From Favolaschia claudopus (Eukaryota > Basidiomycota > Agaricomycetes > Agaricales > Mycenaceae), in assembly GCA_037176885.1 (NCBI GenBank), contig JAWWNJ010000018.1:2342293-2406292 (forward strand): 64,000 nt of DNA, written 5' to 3'. The position numbers and the translations under genes are program-made. The notes below the pieces were generated by a model. It did no database searches and was not told the origin of the DNA. It worked only from the letters and a program-made list of their open reading frames with translations. Shown here piece by piece: positions 11,026-21,676 of this stretch (position 1 is its first letter; every line of letters starts with the position of its first letter).

Positions 11026-11715
11026 TTCACGAGTCGTTTGGTTGGCAGTGTACAGTAAACACCACCAAGCAGGTCCCATCAATGATGCCATCCCTGATGT
11101 CTCAAATCGACTGAACAAAAAATCTAAAACTTTTTCTTCCGTTTCCGAGGCTTCTGGGGGATAACTTAGGAATATTCACTGCAGCCCTCTAGAATTATCC
11201 CAGCCCTCAGAGCACTAAGAACAACTTAGTTATAGCTCTGGGTGGCTGTCTTGGGAACATCTATGGCTGGTCACCCAAATAGGAAAGTTATGTAAGCACA
11301 CGTGCCTGATTGTTTGATTGCATCACTGATGTCTCAATTTGCCCTCGAGAAAAAACAATTTATTGTGAGTTTTTGTCTGGTGAACAAATGGTCTTGAGGG
11401 ATTGAAGTACTATCTAATCGGAGTGTTTTGGCAAGAGGATCAAAGCTTTTTGATCACTCGTAATAAATTTCGTTCCTGTTTGGTGGTGTTTAGGCCGAGC
11501 GCACCATAGAGTACACGCTTCCACCACGCACATTTTACCCAACCACTTGTCGAGGTCGATGTAGTGCGGTTCTGGATCGGTGGTCCGCCATAAACGTAGG
11601 TAACAAAATATAAACAGAATCTGGCGGAATTTTGAAGGCTTTTTGATAGAAAAAATCTCCATCGGGAATCAGATTCGGGATGCACGGTCCAAGCACTGAC
11701 ACGTGATGTTTACAG
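11026..11715. other. No gene recognised
   Basis: Non-coding by inspection. Position 11491-11508 (TAGGCCGAGCGCACCATA) is repeated exactly at 25553-25570, a trace of a dispersed repeat. Confidence 0.4.
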
Positions 11716-11808
11716 CCCGTTTTCCCGGCCGAGGGATTTCCCCTTAAAGAAAAACAATGACCCACCGTGGGAATCTTGACCGTTTTGCCGGAATGGAGAA
11801 GTTCCCAC
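11716..11808 (-). repeat. Inverted, diverged copy of the 7.1-kb unit
   Basis: Reverse-complement similarity to the unit at 7081-7230: it contains the complements of GGAACTTCTCCATTCCG, CACGGTGGGTCATTG and CTCGGCCGGGAAAACG in the same order, with small indels. Confidence 0.7.
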
Positions 11809-12829
11809 TTAATGGACTAAACGCTATCCCTAGGGCCTCGCTTGACTAAGTCATGACTTAGTTGTCACTGATTTTGATGGCTAGCGATCAGCGGCAACTG
11901 GAATGGCGATCACTCCCGATAAATTAGCGGTCAAATCTACTTCCCTCATATGAGCACGAATTTCGATGCGGTAAGCGCTCCAATAGTGCTTGTAGGATCC
12001 CAGAATATGCCTGCCAAATATCTGGCGCCCCATTGCTACCAGGGCTCTGGAAACTAAAATCTAACTACGGCTGCAGAACCGTCGTGGGAACTTAGTGGGG
12101 CGACTAATCACTGCGGATCACTAACTAAGTAACGGCGTCACTAGCCGACTAATTCTTAGTCAAGCGCAGTAATACACGCGGAGCTATCAAACGGCTGATC
12201 GGCACTGGTCGGCATCGTTGATCGATGGTTCCCGGTGAGCGTTCAATGGCTTCTGTTGTGCGCCACTGGATTCCAGTGGATTCCGCTGGCTCTGTTTCCA
12301 CTGGCAGCCGGTGGTTTTCGCTGGAATTCAGTGTAATCCATTTTCTTCCGGATATATCAAACCCTCGCCACGACGCCACTTCAAGGTGAATGTGGGGTGC
12401 GTGAACTAGATTGAACCTATGTTCCCAACGATTAAGCTGTTGGGGTAGGAAGTTTAGTTGCATTCACCTCCTAGCACGTATTCCTGTGATGTATATTCTG
12501 GGCAGGGAATTGAAATTTTAGTTGGTATCCCATGAACGTGATAGCTCATTGTATGAATCCCCTGCCCTCTCCGAAGCGGTCCCGAGCTCTCTAAGTGGTC
12601 CTTTAACAACATCGACAATGAACAGTATACAGCCTGTTGTTTTTCTAGGTGCTTTGGCGATTTTCGGAGCTTGTTTGACAGCTACGGGAGCCAGCAGATG
12701 ACGCAACGCAAATTAGCCATTGGATGGCTCGAATGGTTGCATCACAATTACCCGCAAAAACAGACCAATTTTGTCCTTGACCGGTTTCAAATTTCAATTG
12801 TCCTGAATCCCCTCAGAGCTCCTCTTAAG
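11809..12829. other. No gene recognised
   Basis: No coding signal or recognised repeat. Several diverged direct repeats of short GTGGATTCC-like words occur around 12250-12330. Confidence 0.35.
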
Positions 12830-13075
12830 CTTCCTTCGCTCTCCTCATGCATGTTACGATATTGCAGACCGTGCACCAAGGTTGTTTCCAGAGCTGTATA
12901 CTACAGTCGTACACAGTGATATCCCCCCTTCATTGGTTCTCATCACGTATGTTACAAGATTGGAAACAGTGAAATATAGAGTAAATTGTTTCGCCCTTCA
13001 TTCGTTCTCCTCGCGTATCTTACAAGAGATTTGAGCTAGTGCACTATAAGTTGTTGCCTGCTTCCGCAATTAGCT
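12830..13075 (+). repeat. Three degenerate direct repeats, period about 85 bp
   Basis: Units beginning near 12835, 12929 and 12997 share CTTCATTGGTTCTC-like starts followed by ATGTTACAAGAT-like cores and a variable tail. Sequence identity is modest. No coding role is visible. Confidence 0.4.
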
Positions 13076-13508
13076 CTGCACTTATGCATGGAAATTCGAA
13101 ACTGACCTAAGCAACTACACAGCTTCCGCTGGAACCACCACCACGGTCCTCATCAACCTCCGGCATGTTATCAGCCTCCTTGGAGGTATTGCATGATGTT
13201 TGGCAGCCATTGGCTCATGATGAGAAAGAATTCCATTGTAGAGCAAGAACCTCGGGGTGGTGGTTGGGAAGCGTGAAAAAACCACTCTCGGACACTTCCA
13301 GTTTTATGTGCCTTCGGGATGTGAGGCCCAAGCCTCGAGCGGAGAATAGCAGTCGGAACAGGTGGTCGTCGACGGAAGCCGAACATGCCGACTCAGCGCC
13401 GTACAGGGCCGCCCTTTTGCACCCGCCGGATCCCGAGACAAACAATAACCAAAGCCCCTGAGTACCTCTATCACCTCAACCTCCTCGAGCTTGAACGACC
13501 GTAGGCTG

Positions 13509-14215
13509 ATGCCTGGACCGTGCGATGACCATGTTTACCTTGCCAAAGTCTTCGAACAGGCTGGAAGATATGAAGGTATCGTCAATCTAACTTTTGTTTA
13601 CTCGACCACACAGACATTGTCGCGAGCATGAATTCCGTCGCATCATTCAATTGTGAACTCAGTGTGGAGCAGCGCAGTCTCCTAGTCGTTGCGTATAGCA
13701 ACGTGATTGGTTCTCACCGCGCATCATGGGGAACAATCTGTTCCATCGAGCAGAAGCAGGAATCAATAGGCAGTCCCATGCGCTTGATCCAGAGTTATCG
13801 CGAAACAATTGAGCAAGAGTTGACAAAGGCTTGCCATTCTATCCTTGCAGTACTGGAGCAGCACCTCATTCCTTCTTCTGTCTCGAGCGAATCCTTGATT
13901 ATCTATCACACGATGTACGATTTCGGGCTTAATGACATTTTCGCTGACTCAAGTTCTGCTTAGGATGGCTGATCATTAGCGCTACCTTGCCGAGATAACG
14001 ACAGGTGACAGGCAGAAGGCCAATACTAGGAAGTCACTCTCGTCCTACAAGGCTGCCTCCGACGTCGCTGTTAACGACCTCTGCCCCACGCACCCAGTCC
14101 GTATCCGCCTCGGCCACAGCTTATATGTTCGTTATTACGAACACCTCAACTCCTGGGGTCCTGACGAAACCTCGGCATCATTATATGCACTTTCGAGACA
14201 AACCCACCAACCCGA
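13509..14215 (+). pseudogene. 14-3-3 protein pseudogene
   Basis: 14-3-3 proteins are dimeric phosphoserine/threonine-peptide adaptors. Exon 1 (13509-13575) encodes MPGPCDDHVYLAKVFEQAGR, matching the family's EDSVYLAKLAEQAERYEEM. After a 38-bp intron, exon 2 from 13614 encodes VEQRSLLVVAYSNVIG, HRASWGTICSIEQKQES and IQSYRETIEQEL, matching the helix 2-4 signature. The next part is in another frame with a stop: RYLAEITTGDRQKA, YKAASDVAVNDL and THPVRIRLG, the family's helices 6-7, then a degraded NSPDRA region. The final helices (LLRDNLTLW) are gone. An intron remains, so this decayed by duplication rather than retrocopying. Confidence 0.85.
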
Positions 14216-14495
14216 CGAGTGAGCTATTGAATCGTGCGGATAGGTTCTGCGCGTAGCGTACTCGTATTGCCAAAGAGTATCCGGAAGTGGAAAGTTTCTC
14301 CGTGACTGCACTGGTTCGGGAATGCATGACCAGAGGCTGTGGAAAGGGTTCCTTGTTGGTCTTCATCATGAAGGCCAGTACGAGTGGCTGAGCAGAAAAC
14401 GATCCACCACAAGGTTCAAGTGCCCAATAAAGGTCCGAGTTGGCTAGCTATTCTGGTACAGATTTAGGTGGGCTTTCTCCTGAACCTGAGAGAGG

Positions 14496-14899
14496 CAGTG
14501 TTCGCCCTAAGGCCTTAATTTTGGGTCCCAGTGGGTCTTAAGGCTTATTAAGGCTTAACCCTTATGCTCTGAAGGCCTTGATTTCCTTTTTAAGTAGTTC
14601 TTTCCCATCACTCACGGAAGCGGAACACTGCTGCCGAGAGGTAAACTTCAATGGCAGATGTACCGGCAACGGTCAGTCTCTTGTCTGAAATGATGTCTTT
14701 CTTCCATCAATGCTCGTCGGTGTGCTCGGCACCCGCATCGGAAGTCTCCGGCTGATCGGCGCAGCCTCGGCATTAACGTTAACCTCAAGTTGACCTTAAG
14801 GGCTGCTTAAGGCCTCAGGATGCAAGCAGCCGGTCCTTAAGGCTTACATTAAGGCCTTAATAAGTCTTAAATAGGCCTTATCCCTTAGGGCGAACACTG
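14496..14899. repeat. hAT-type MITE
   Basis: 404 bp with perfect 17-bp TIRs CAGTGTTCGCCCTAAGG / inverse. The flanking 8-mers GAGAGAGG (14488-14495) and GCGAGAGG (14900-14907) agree at 7 of 8 positions, as expected for a hAT 8-bp target duplication. The interior has subterminal copies of TTAAGGC and AAGGCCTTAA in both orientations, which could be transposase-binding sites. No coding capacity. Confidence 0.8.
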
Positions 14900-14983
14900 G
14901 CGAGAGGAGTTGATTTGCATCATTGCAGGCAGGCATCATTGTCTGCATCAACGCCGCCAGAGGTGGCAAGATTGATAGAGGAG

Positions 14984-14998
14984 TTTTTTTTTTTTTTT

Positions 14999-15055
<57 letters not shown>

Positions 15056-15080
15056 TTCTTCTTCTTTTCTTTTCTTCTTT
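14984..15080 (+). repeat. (TTTC)n microsatellite with poly-T start
   Basis: A run of T (about 14984-15000) followed by about 13 CTTT units and a CTT/TTTC tail. The charged or phenylalanine-rich reading frames across it are artefacts of the repeat. Confidence 0.95.
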
Positions 15081-15839
15081 AAGGGCTCCAGGGGAATGGA
15101 AACCTGCATAAAAACATGGCAAAGTACCCTGGGTCCAGAAAAAAAACTTTTGTGGGTCAAAAGTTTTTGAGTTTTTGGCATAGATATGGGTAGCGTTCAT
15201 AGTCCGAAGCATTCCTTGCCCGCCTTTTTGATGCGTTCCAATCTCTGAGCTCTGGCATGTGTTTTTTTTTTTTTGCTAAACATGCCTCCTGATGCATGGG
15301 GGGTAGGTCAGTGAAGCGTCCGTGGGAGTGATGCTGAGTTTGAACTTCATCATCCGCAAAATGGCACCAGCTGACAGTGCTCGTATCTACCTTGTCTCTA
15401 CTCTGCGTGGCTGCGGTGGTAAACACTCAGCTACGGCGGCAGAGTGCCCTGTTCGTCAGATACTCTTCCGTCGCATCGAGGACGAACTTTCTGCCTCTGG
15501 ATCCTTCTTTGCTGCAACGCAAAGTGAGCACCGAGGCGAGTCCGTTTGATACTTATTCCCCCTCCCCTCACGCCCCTTCTCCTTCACGTACAACTCGCCG
15601 TACCCGGACTTCCGCTACTAGAGCTTTTCGCCCCATGAACCATACCTTGTTCTAAGTTTGTTCCATCACGATCATTCTCTCATGGCCTCGCAACCATTCG
15701 TACCCATGCTTGCATCTACTCTGCTGTTCTACTCATTATGACCGCCCGTACCTACACACAGTACCTACAGTTAGTTACACAGAGGCGCAGTAGCGACATA
15801 TGCCCTAAAGGGCATGAAACGTTACTTAATAAATTGATT

Positions 15840-16890
15840 CCGACGACCTTGTCTCTACCCATCTCTGTCGCCGACCTTCAACAACCTTCGGAATCGACCC
15901 CTCCTAGTACTCCTGTCCCTGTATATCCATATCCCAATCAATATTACACTCCGGTGCCATTCTATCTACCTCAGACCTTCGGGACGCCTTGTACGCATGG
16001 CGGGCTCGCATTTCCCTACGGTCATGGCAATCAGACACCCCTTCAATCAACCAGAAACTCCTGTCGCCGCATCTAATGAAGCTGAAATTCTGGATGCTGT
16101 AGTCACAGACTTGGCTATTGCATTTGCCGGTGAATTCTTCAACGGTATCCTTCCTGGGACGCGTTCTCAGCGCCAGAAGCGCGTATTTAAGTGGCCCATT
16201 TCCGATGTAACCACTGAGAATCGACTGTTGGTGACGATGCGTGCGATTCGCAAAGCAGGCTTCCCGACATTGGGCAGTTTCTTGGCTGCCCTCTTTGAGA
16301 GACCACACAACAATTTATCGCTGCGTTTTTACGTGCTGGGGAAGGAGACGCTGCGCACCATCCTGTCGCAATCATAGATCTCATTTACCACCATGTTAAA
16401 TATCAGCGCTGGATTGATAGAATCGCAGAAGAGCCATCGTTCACCCTACCCCGACATGCTCTGCGACCTTCCCTTCGCCTCGGCTCCGATCTTATCACAC
16501 CTGAATCCAACAGCACGGGCAATGCCCTTATCGATTGGGCGCTGAATCCAGTACTGGAGCGAGTCAACAAGGAGGCCAATCGACTGCTCAACCCGACGCA
16601 TGGCTTCGTTCGCTTACCAGGGACTGTATGGGGCTGGGATACGATTTTGAGTTCTTGGAGTATGCTCAAAAGCAAAGAAACAATAGCGACTGTTGCACCG
16701 GCAATTTTCGCAGTTGCCACCACAGTGGCCGTGAACCCGCGAATGAGAAAAAAGCTCGAACGAGCTGCTTTGGCAGGAAAACATGTCGCTCAACCTCATA
16801 ACCCTCCGCAACCCTCTTCAACACCGGCAACAACAGAAACTGCATTCATCGCTGCCGAGCTGCCTTTCAATTCAGTCCCACTCCCCAGTC
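15840..16890 (+). pseudogene. Fragmented large fungal gene, family unknown
   Basis: Three overlapping frames give one continuous but frameshifted product. The first part has a Pro/Tyr-rich stretch (TPVPVYPYPNQYYTPVPFYL). The middle (about 16020-16290) has TENRLLVTMRAIRKAGFPTL followed by SFLAALFE. The last part (about 16290-16790) has AAFLRAGEGDAAHHPVAI, NPTHGFVRLPGTVWGWDTIL and a hydrophobic TVAPAIFAVATTVAVNP segment followed by basic MRKKLERAALAGKH. This resembles N-terminal parts of large basidiomycete proteins of unknown function (the DUF6589 type comes to mind, unproven). The expected C-terminal half is missing and an LTR-like end follows at 16908. Frameshifts near 16015 and 16297. Confidence 0.4.
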
Positions 16891-16907
16891 CCGAGCAAAG
16901 GAGTAGT

Positions 16908-17440
16908 CAAGGGGGTGTCGGGATTCGAAACTCGGATATCGGGTCGACTTATTTTTTAAGCCCTCTACCAGACCCCCCCTCCCCCCCCCTCCTCTCCTAT
17001 ATAGGGTAATATATTCCCACCATTGTCAGGCTGCCGTGTTGCCGGTCAACACACCCACCTCGGTAACTTCCGAAACCCACCATTTTTTATATCTGTTTCG
17101 TGCGTTGGAGAGTTTATTTGCTAGAAGAAATTCTAGAACTTAATTTCGTGGCCTGGCAACAGAAGCAAAATAATCGTTGAATTTTGCGCCGCTTATTTAG
17201 CGTGCGAGAACTGTCCAAATCCGGAACATTATTGCCGCTTTGACAGTCAGATGGGTTCATGAGACGGAAATTTACCCTCGGACAAGTTTAAACCAATTTA
17301 CAACTGGTTTATGAGCCTTGGGAAGCTTATGAGTACTAGACACAAGAAATTTTTTAAGGACCTTCTGGAGACCCCCCCCCCCTCCAACCCATGGTACGAA
17401 ATTTTAATCCCGACACCCCCTTGGGAGTAGTATACATGAA
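16908..17440. repeat. Two LTR-like ends facing each other
   Basis: At 16908 a polypurine-like CAAGGGGG is followed by TGTCGGGATT. At 17440 the reverse strand carries CCCAAGGGGGTGTCGGGATT. A purine tract directly before TG is the layout of a 3' LTR boundary in LTR retrotransposons, and the preceding codons read SSQGGVG, as I recall for fungal copia polyprotein ends. C-rich tracts lie inside both. Probably two LTR remnants in opposite orientation; LTR lengths cannot be fixed. Confidence 0.4.
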
Positions 17441-17605
17441 CCTCGGGAGGATGAGCAGCCTGATGCAAGGAGCGACGGGGAGGACGAGGAGCCAGCGGGG
17501 GTCTTACATACAGGACAGCCATTTGACCAGTAAACAGGACGACGTGATCCCTGGCAGGTCTGTTGATAAGCATGAGATTTGGGCAGACTTGAAAATGTAG
17601 TAAAA

Positions 17606-17690
17606 GGATGGCTGCTGCTGGATTCGAACCAGCGTCTTTTGTCTTATCGCGAGACATGCAATATTACCACTACCTAAAGTAAGAACAAAG
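17606..17690 (-). other. tRNA-like sequence, likely SINE head or pseudo-tRNA
   Basis: On the minus strand: D-arm-like GGTAGTGGTAATATTGC, a perfect 5-bp stem TGTCT/AGACA with a 7-base loop, then a perfect T arm GCTGG-TTCGAAT-CCAGC (B box) and a TTTT terminator. The acceptor stem does not pair and position 33 of the loop is not U, so it is not a normal tRNA gene. Confidence 0.5.
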
Positions 17691-17699
17691 TAGTAAGAT

Positions 17700-18572
17700 C
17701 TAAAGAAGTCAGTAAATCGTGTATAGTAAGAAGTAGTAAAGGATTCACCTCAGTCGGGGTGTGAGTATTACTATACTTAAATCGACTGCCTCCTCTTCGA
17801 ATTCCTTCAAGTTCCTTCACAATTTCTGCTCTCTGAATACCCCTCCATCTCGGTTCACCGAACTCTATGTTCGTGCCTACTTTTGCCCCCGATTCCGAGA
17901 TTGCGTCTTCATTTATCCGACTTTGGCCTGATCTACATAAGTACGCTTCGCAGTCAGTCTCCCATTAAAACCTGTCGACACCAACGTACGACAATCCACG
18001 TCGCTTCGACGTTGATTTGTGACGAGGTTGCTTAGGACCATTGAGTCATTGACATCAATTTCGCTCGCAATACTAGTATTACTACGGCTCAATTCCTCCA
18101 ATGCCTGGTGATCCCGCCATTCAATGTTCAGCAGTTTTCTAAATACCTGATGGGTGGCTTCCTGGGTCGATTCATCTTCGACCTACCCTACTTTCCGATC
18201 TAAATTTATGAATATTGATTCAGGCTTCACATTGGGGCATACTGCTCGGACTCTCGTCTTTTGTTCTATGCATTCTTTCTCCTACATAACAAGACTGTTA
18301 GCGCCTCTACTTGCGCTTACAACAGTCTGTTAAATTTTCATTATGACCTGCAGGCAGCCATTTGAGTCCTAGTATTCTTGGCAACCATATTCTTTGCCGA
18401 TCTATGAAGACGGAACGGAGAGGAATAATTCTCTCAATCACCCATGCTCGATAGTCTCCTCATTCATCGAGGTTTCTGACCTCAGTTTATCGCTACATTT
18501 ATCGAATTTCTCTGTCGAATTGCACTCCTACATGGTATTCACATTATCCACTAATTTGTTGGATAATTGTGT
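17700..18572. other. No gene recognised
   Basis: No coding or repeat structure that I can support. Confidence 0.35.
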
Positions 18573-18574
18573 TA

Positions 18575-18762
18575 CAGTCGTCACTGACATAACCCATACC
18601 TGTACCTCCCCATAACCCATAATTTTGGCGGCCAAACTTCCTCAGTTTACAGTGTAAAAGTGCCCAAATTACGTCACATTTACCTGTAGTAACCCATAAA
18701 ACACCCATAACCAATACTTTTCTGGCCGCACCGACCAGTATGTGTTAAGACAGTGACGACTG
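18575..18762. repeat. MITE of the CAGTCG/ATAACCCATA family
   Basis: 188 bp. The left end is CAGTCGTCACTGACATAACC and the right end is its imperfect inverse (GTTAAGACAGTGACGACTG). TA flanks both sides. Internal ATAACCCATA words are shared with the MITE at 9233-9398, but the terminal 15 bases differ, so it is a sister subfamily. Confidence 0.75.
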
Positions 18763-18764
18763 TA

Positions 18765-19577
18765 GTATGCATGCCCACCTTTACTTTCAATTATCGAGCT
18801 TCATCACTGTATGTGTTCAACGCTCACGCCATTGGTTTTGTGCATATGTACTTTAAATTCCCTCCCAACTTCGGTTGGGTTTCGATCTTCTTCACCTTTG
18901 GGTCGCCACTTTACTCGAGCCGACTTCACTCATGCTCAATTATGTGGTCCATACTCTACATGGCGGCTCTGCCAACTTTATCCAAGGTGTTGCATGCCCT
19001 ACGATATATTGCTTCATGGCTTTACTATTATTGACTTGGGGTTTTACTAATGACTCTGTTTCAATCCGAGATCGAGTTCTTAAATTTTCGGTTGTATTTA
19101 TTTCACGTTGGATTCCATGCACCTCGTAGGAACCTCTGGCAAGTCATCGCACTCGGAGACAAAATACGAAGGCGTTTGTGTCTGCGGCATTGCAGGTGTC
19201 TAATTCGCCGCACCGGCAAAAAATTCTGAATACTCTCCATCCCAAATTTGTAAAAGTCGGGGATTCTTCGAGGGCCTTATCCTGAAATCAGTAACATAAA
19301 ACTCAGCTTTCCCTTGACCAGCACCCACGAACTCAACTAAGAGCTGGGCATACCTTCGGTACGATGAAGGCTCGGGCAGCACAAGGGGAGATTCCCGTAA
19401 GGATGATAAAATAAAAACACTAGAGTACATGGGGAGACAGAACTCCTTAAATACCTAGCTGGCTAAACTAAAATAACAGCTGTAGAAACTAAAAATAATA
19501 GCTGTAGAATGAGTCGAAAGTAAAAATAGGAATAGCTGTAAAATAGCTGTGAATTGAAAAGCTGTAAAACTAAGAAT
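18765..19577. other. No gene recognised; possible decayed exons
   Basis: Open frames at 18875-19129 (plus) and 19200-19430 (minus) have plausible amino-acid composition, the first with a hydrophobic helix-like segment, but neither shows a family I recognise or usable splice joins. Around 19490-19570 the word AATAGCTGTAGAA repeats loosely. Confidence 0.3.
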
Positions 19578-19715
19578 AGAATGACACCGTTTCGAGAATG
19601 AGACCATTTCTGAGAACGACACCATTCCAAGAATAAAAACGGCACCATTTCAAGAATAGAAATGACACCATTCCCAGAATAGAAACAACACCATTCCAAG
19701 AATAGAAAAACAGTG
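19578..19715 (+). repeat. Minisatellite, unit about 25 bp
   Basis: Five to six imperfect copies of GACACCATTCCAAGAATAGA with variable A-rich spacers. Confidence 0.7.
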
Positions 19716-20060
19716 AAAGCATAAGCAATAACACCAAATCCGCTGAGTCGAAGGGAATGAGTTGAAAATTGAGTAGACCTTCAGTCTACTACTTACAGCT
19801 ATTTTGGAAACGATAGACAGTCTCGATTTTTTAGCTGAGTTCGGGCCGAGAGGTCGTAACTATGTCGTGCCAAATTTAGAATAACCTTTTCTGCTAATAC
19901 CTCCTCAACAACGACCACCTAGTACAGTTACACCGTCACTGGAGACTTACAGTCATGACGAGCAGGCTGACGATCGTGTGGAGCATATGCTGCGCTATAT
20001 ATCCTCGCTCAACGAGTCCAAGGCGCCCAACTATTCTACTTTTCGACCGGTTTTGACACC

Positions 20061-21540
20061 ATGCAAAACACTATTGCACCATATCTTCTTGGCGTCGGCC
20101 CTCCCCCCGCTCTCACTGGACGACAGCTCGCAGTGGCCCAATTACAGGCCTCTCTCGACAATGGCATGTTTGACCACACCCGCGACTACGAGCAGCCTGG
20201 GGGCGACGACGATGATCCTAGCGATGAAGATCCGTCTTATCATCAATACCAGCTTCCTCCGTTCCCTCCTCACATTGTCGAAGCTCGCCAATCTCAGTTG
20301 CCATCCACTACAGCTCCCAGTCAAACTGCAGGTGTGTTACAGCCATTTGCGCATTCTGCAGGCTACTAATAAACTTCCAGACCGCGGTACCTTCATCACA
20401 GTCAAAGTCCCTATCTATGGCGAGCCAGGAAACGGAAAGAAGCGCGCCACGGTTACCACAACCCTCGTCCTCCCCTCTGACATTCCTGCCGGCGACTTTC
20501 TATCCCGCATCACAGCTCAGATGAATGTCGACCCCACATCTGCGACGTTGGGATGGAAAGAGTCTCAGGAGCGTCGCAAGGATCCATATCACCGTCTGTC
20601 ATCCGAGGACGATGTTCGCGACGCCTTCCAGCAGCTTCTCAAGCTCCAGAGGAGCACACGTCGTCAGAAAGAGGTGATAATGGAAGGGGTTAACCTGGTA
20701 AGTCATCCGTTATCTATGGGTTCTTCGGTGTTGAGCACACTGTCTTTTGACTCTTTTCAGGAGGTGCAGCCTGATGGAAAGACGACAAAACAGGCCGAAA
20801 AACCCCCCGAGACCGCTGTTACCGCCACCGAGCTACAGCAGATTCAAAACCATCTCAAGTGCGCGGAACATCCTGGCAAAAATCGGTGGTGCTACGTGAT
20901 GGGCCCGAAATCTAAGTACCCAGGCAAGCACGTCGAGATTGGAATAGATGTTATTAATCTGTGGGCTCGCTACATGGTGCGTGACATGCAATTTCTGCTT
21001 CTCTTTTGCATTGCTGACTTTCGTCTTCAGCATGATGGCACCGCGGATCTAGAACATCCTCCCAAAATCCTCAAGCTTGACGAGCTTGCAGAGCGTGGCC
21101 GTGCTCGCGAGGAGCGTAGTCGTAACCGCGGACAAACTACCATGCCCCCCATCCACGTCCATCTTGGCAACTCCGAGTCCGCCGATACTGTCCTTCGCGA
21201 TGCCAATAGCGTCAAACGTCGACGTGAGGACGAGTCATCAGATGAATCTGATGAAGACGAGGACGTCCTCCTTGTCTCCGACGTGCTGCGCGCTCTCGAT
21301 GAAAAGTACCCCGCTCTCAAATACTTCCAATATGCTGAGAGCCTGGGGGAACAAGGCATTGTCTATGCCAACAGCATTGCCGACTTCGATACCAAGTTCT
21401 ACAAAACCGACGTTGGGATGGCAGCCGGTGCCGTGGGTAACTTCGTGCGCAAGGCAAGTAAGATGGTCGCCACCGCGAAGAAACGCAAGGGGAAGAAGCG
21501 GGCTAGGGTTGTCGAGAACGAAAGCGACAAGGAGAACTAA
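20061..21540 (+). CDS. Accessory protein of the Tc1/mariner element, unknown
   Basis: Four exons, 20061-20331, 20381-20697, 20761-20976 and 21031-21540, with GT-AG introns of 49-63 bp, join in frame to 437 residues with no stop. The N-terminus (about residues 1-90) is Pro/Gln-rich with an acidic GGDDDDPSDEDP run. Residues about 91-180 form a folded domain (FITVKVPIYG, TTTLVLPSDIPAGDFLSRI, ATLGWKES) with a ubiquitin-like or PB1-like flavour that I cannot confirm. A conserved-looking module then has CAEHPGKNRWCYVMGPKSKY and INLWARYMHDGTADLEHPP. The C-terminus is charged (SSDESDEDEDVL) and ends in a basic nuclear-localisation-like KKRKGKKRAR. I associate the CYV...H...LWA..I..G.A....PP pattern with a protein family abundant in Agaricomycetes. 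It lies wholly inside the TIRs. The start could lie further upstream. Confidence 0.8.
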
Positions 21541-21676
21541 TTTATTTCACGCTGTGTATGTTATCGCCGCCTCTATAACCTGTAGATACTGTATCTCTAC
21601 TAGTTTTCTGTATATTTGTATAGTCGTACTACTTGTTCATATAATTTCTTGCCGTCCTACTCGTGTATTGACACAA

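Noticed and set aside
14844..15212. Lys/Glu-rich and Phe/Leu-rich reading frames
   Set aside because: They are translations of the (TTTC)n microsatellite.
15377..15655. A secreted protein with signal-peptide-like start
   Set aside because: The frame begins at GTG, not ATG, and the hydrophobic start is followed by low-complexity sequence without homology or splice structure.
19978..21540. A single 520-codon unspliced ORF
   Set aside because: The frame is open through introns by chance; the ATG at 20061 with three GT-AG introns gives a more protein-like N-terminus and domain continuity.
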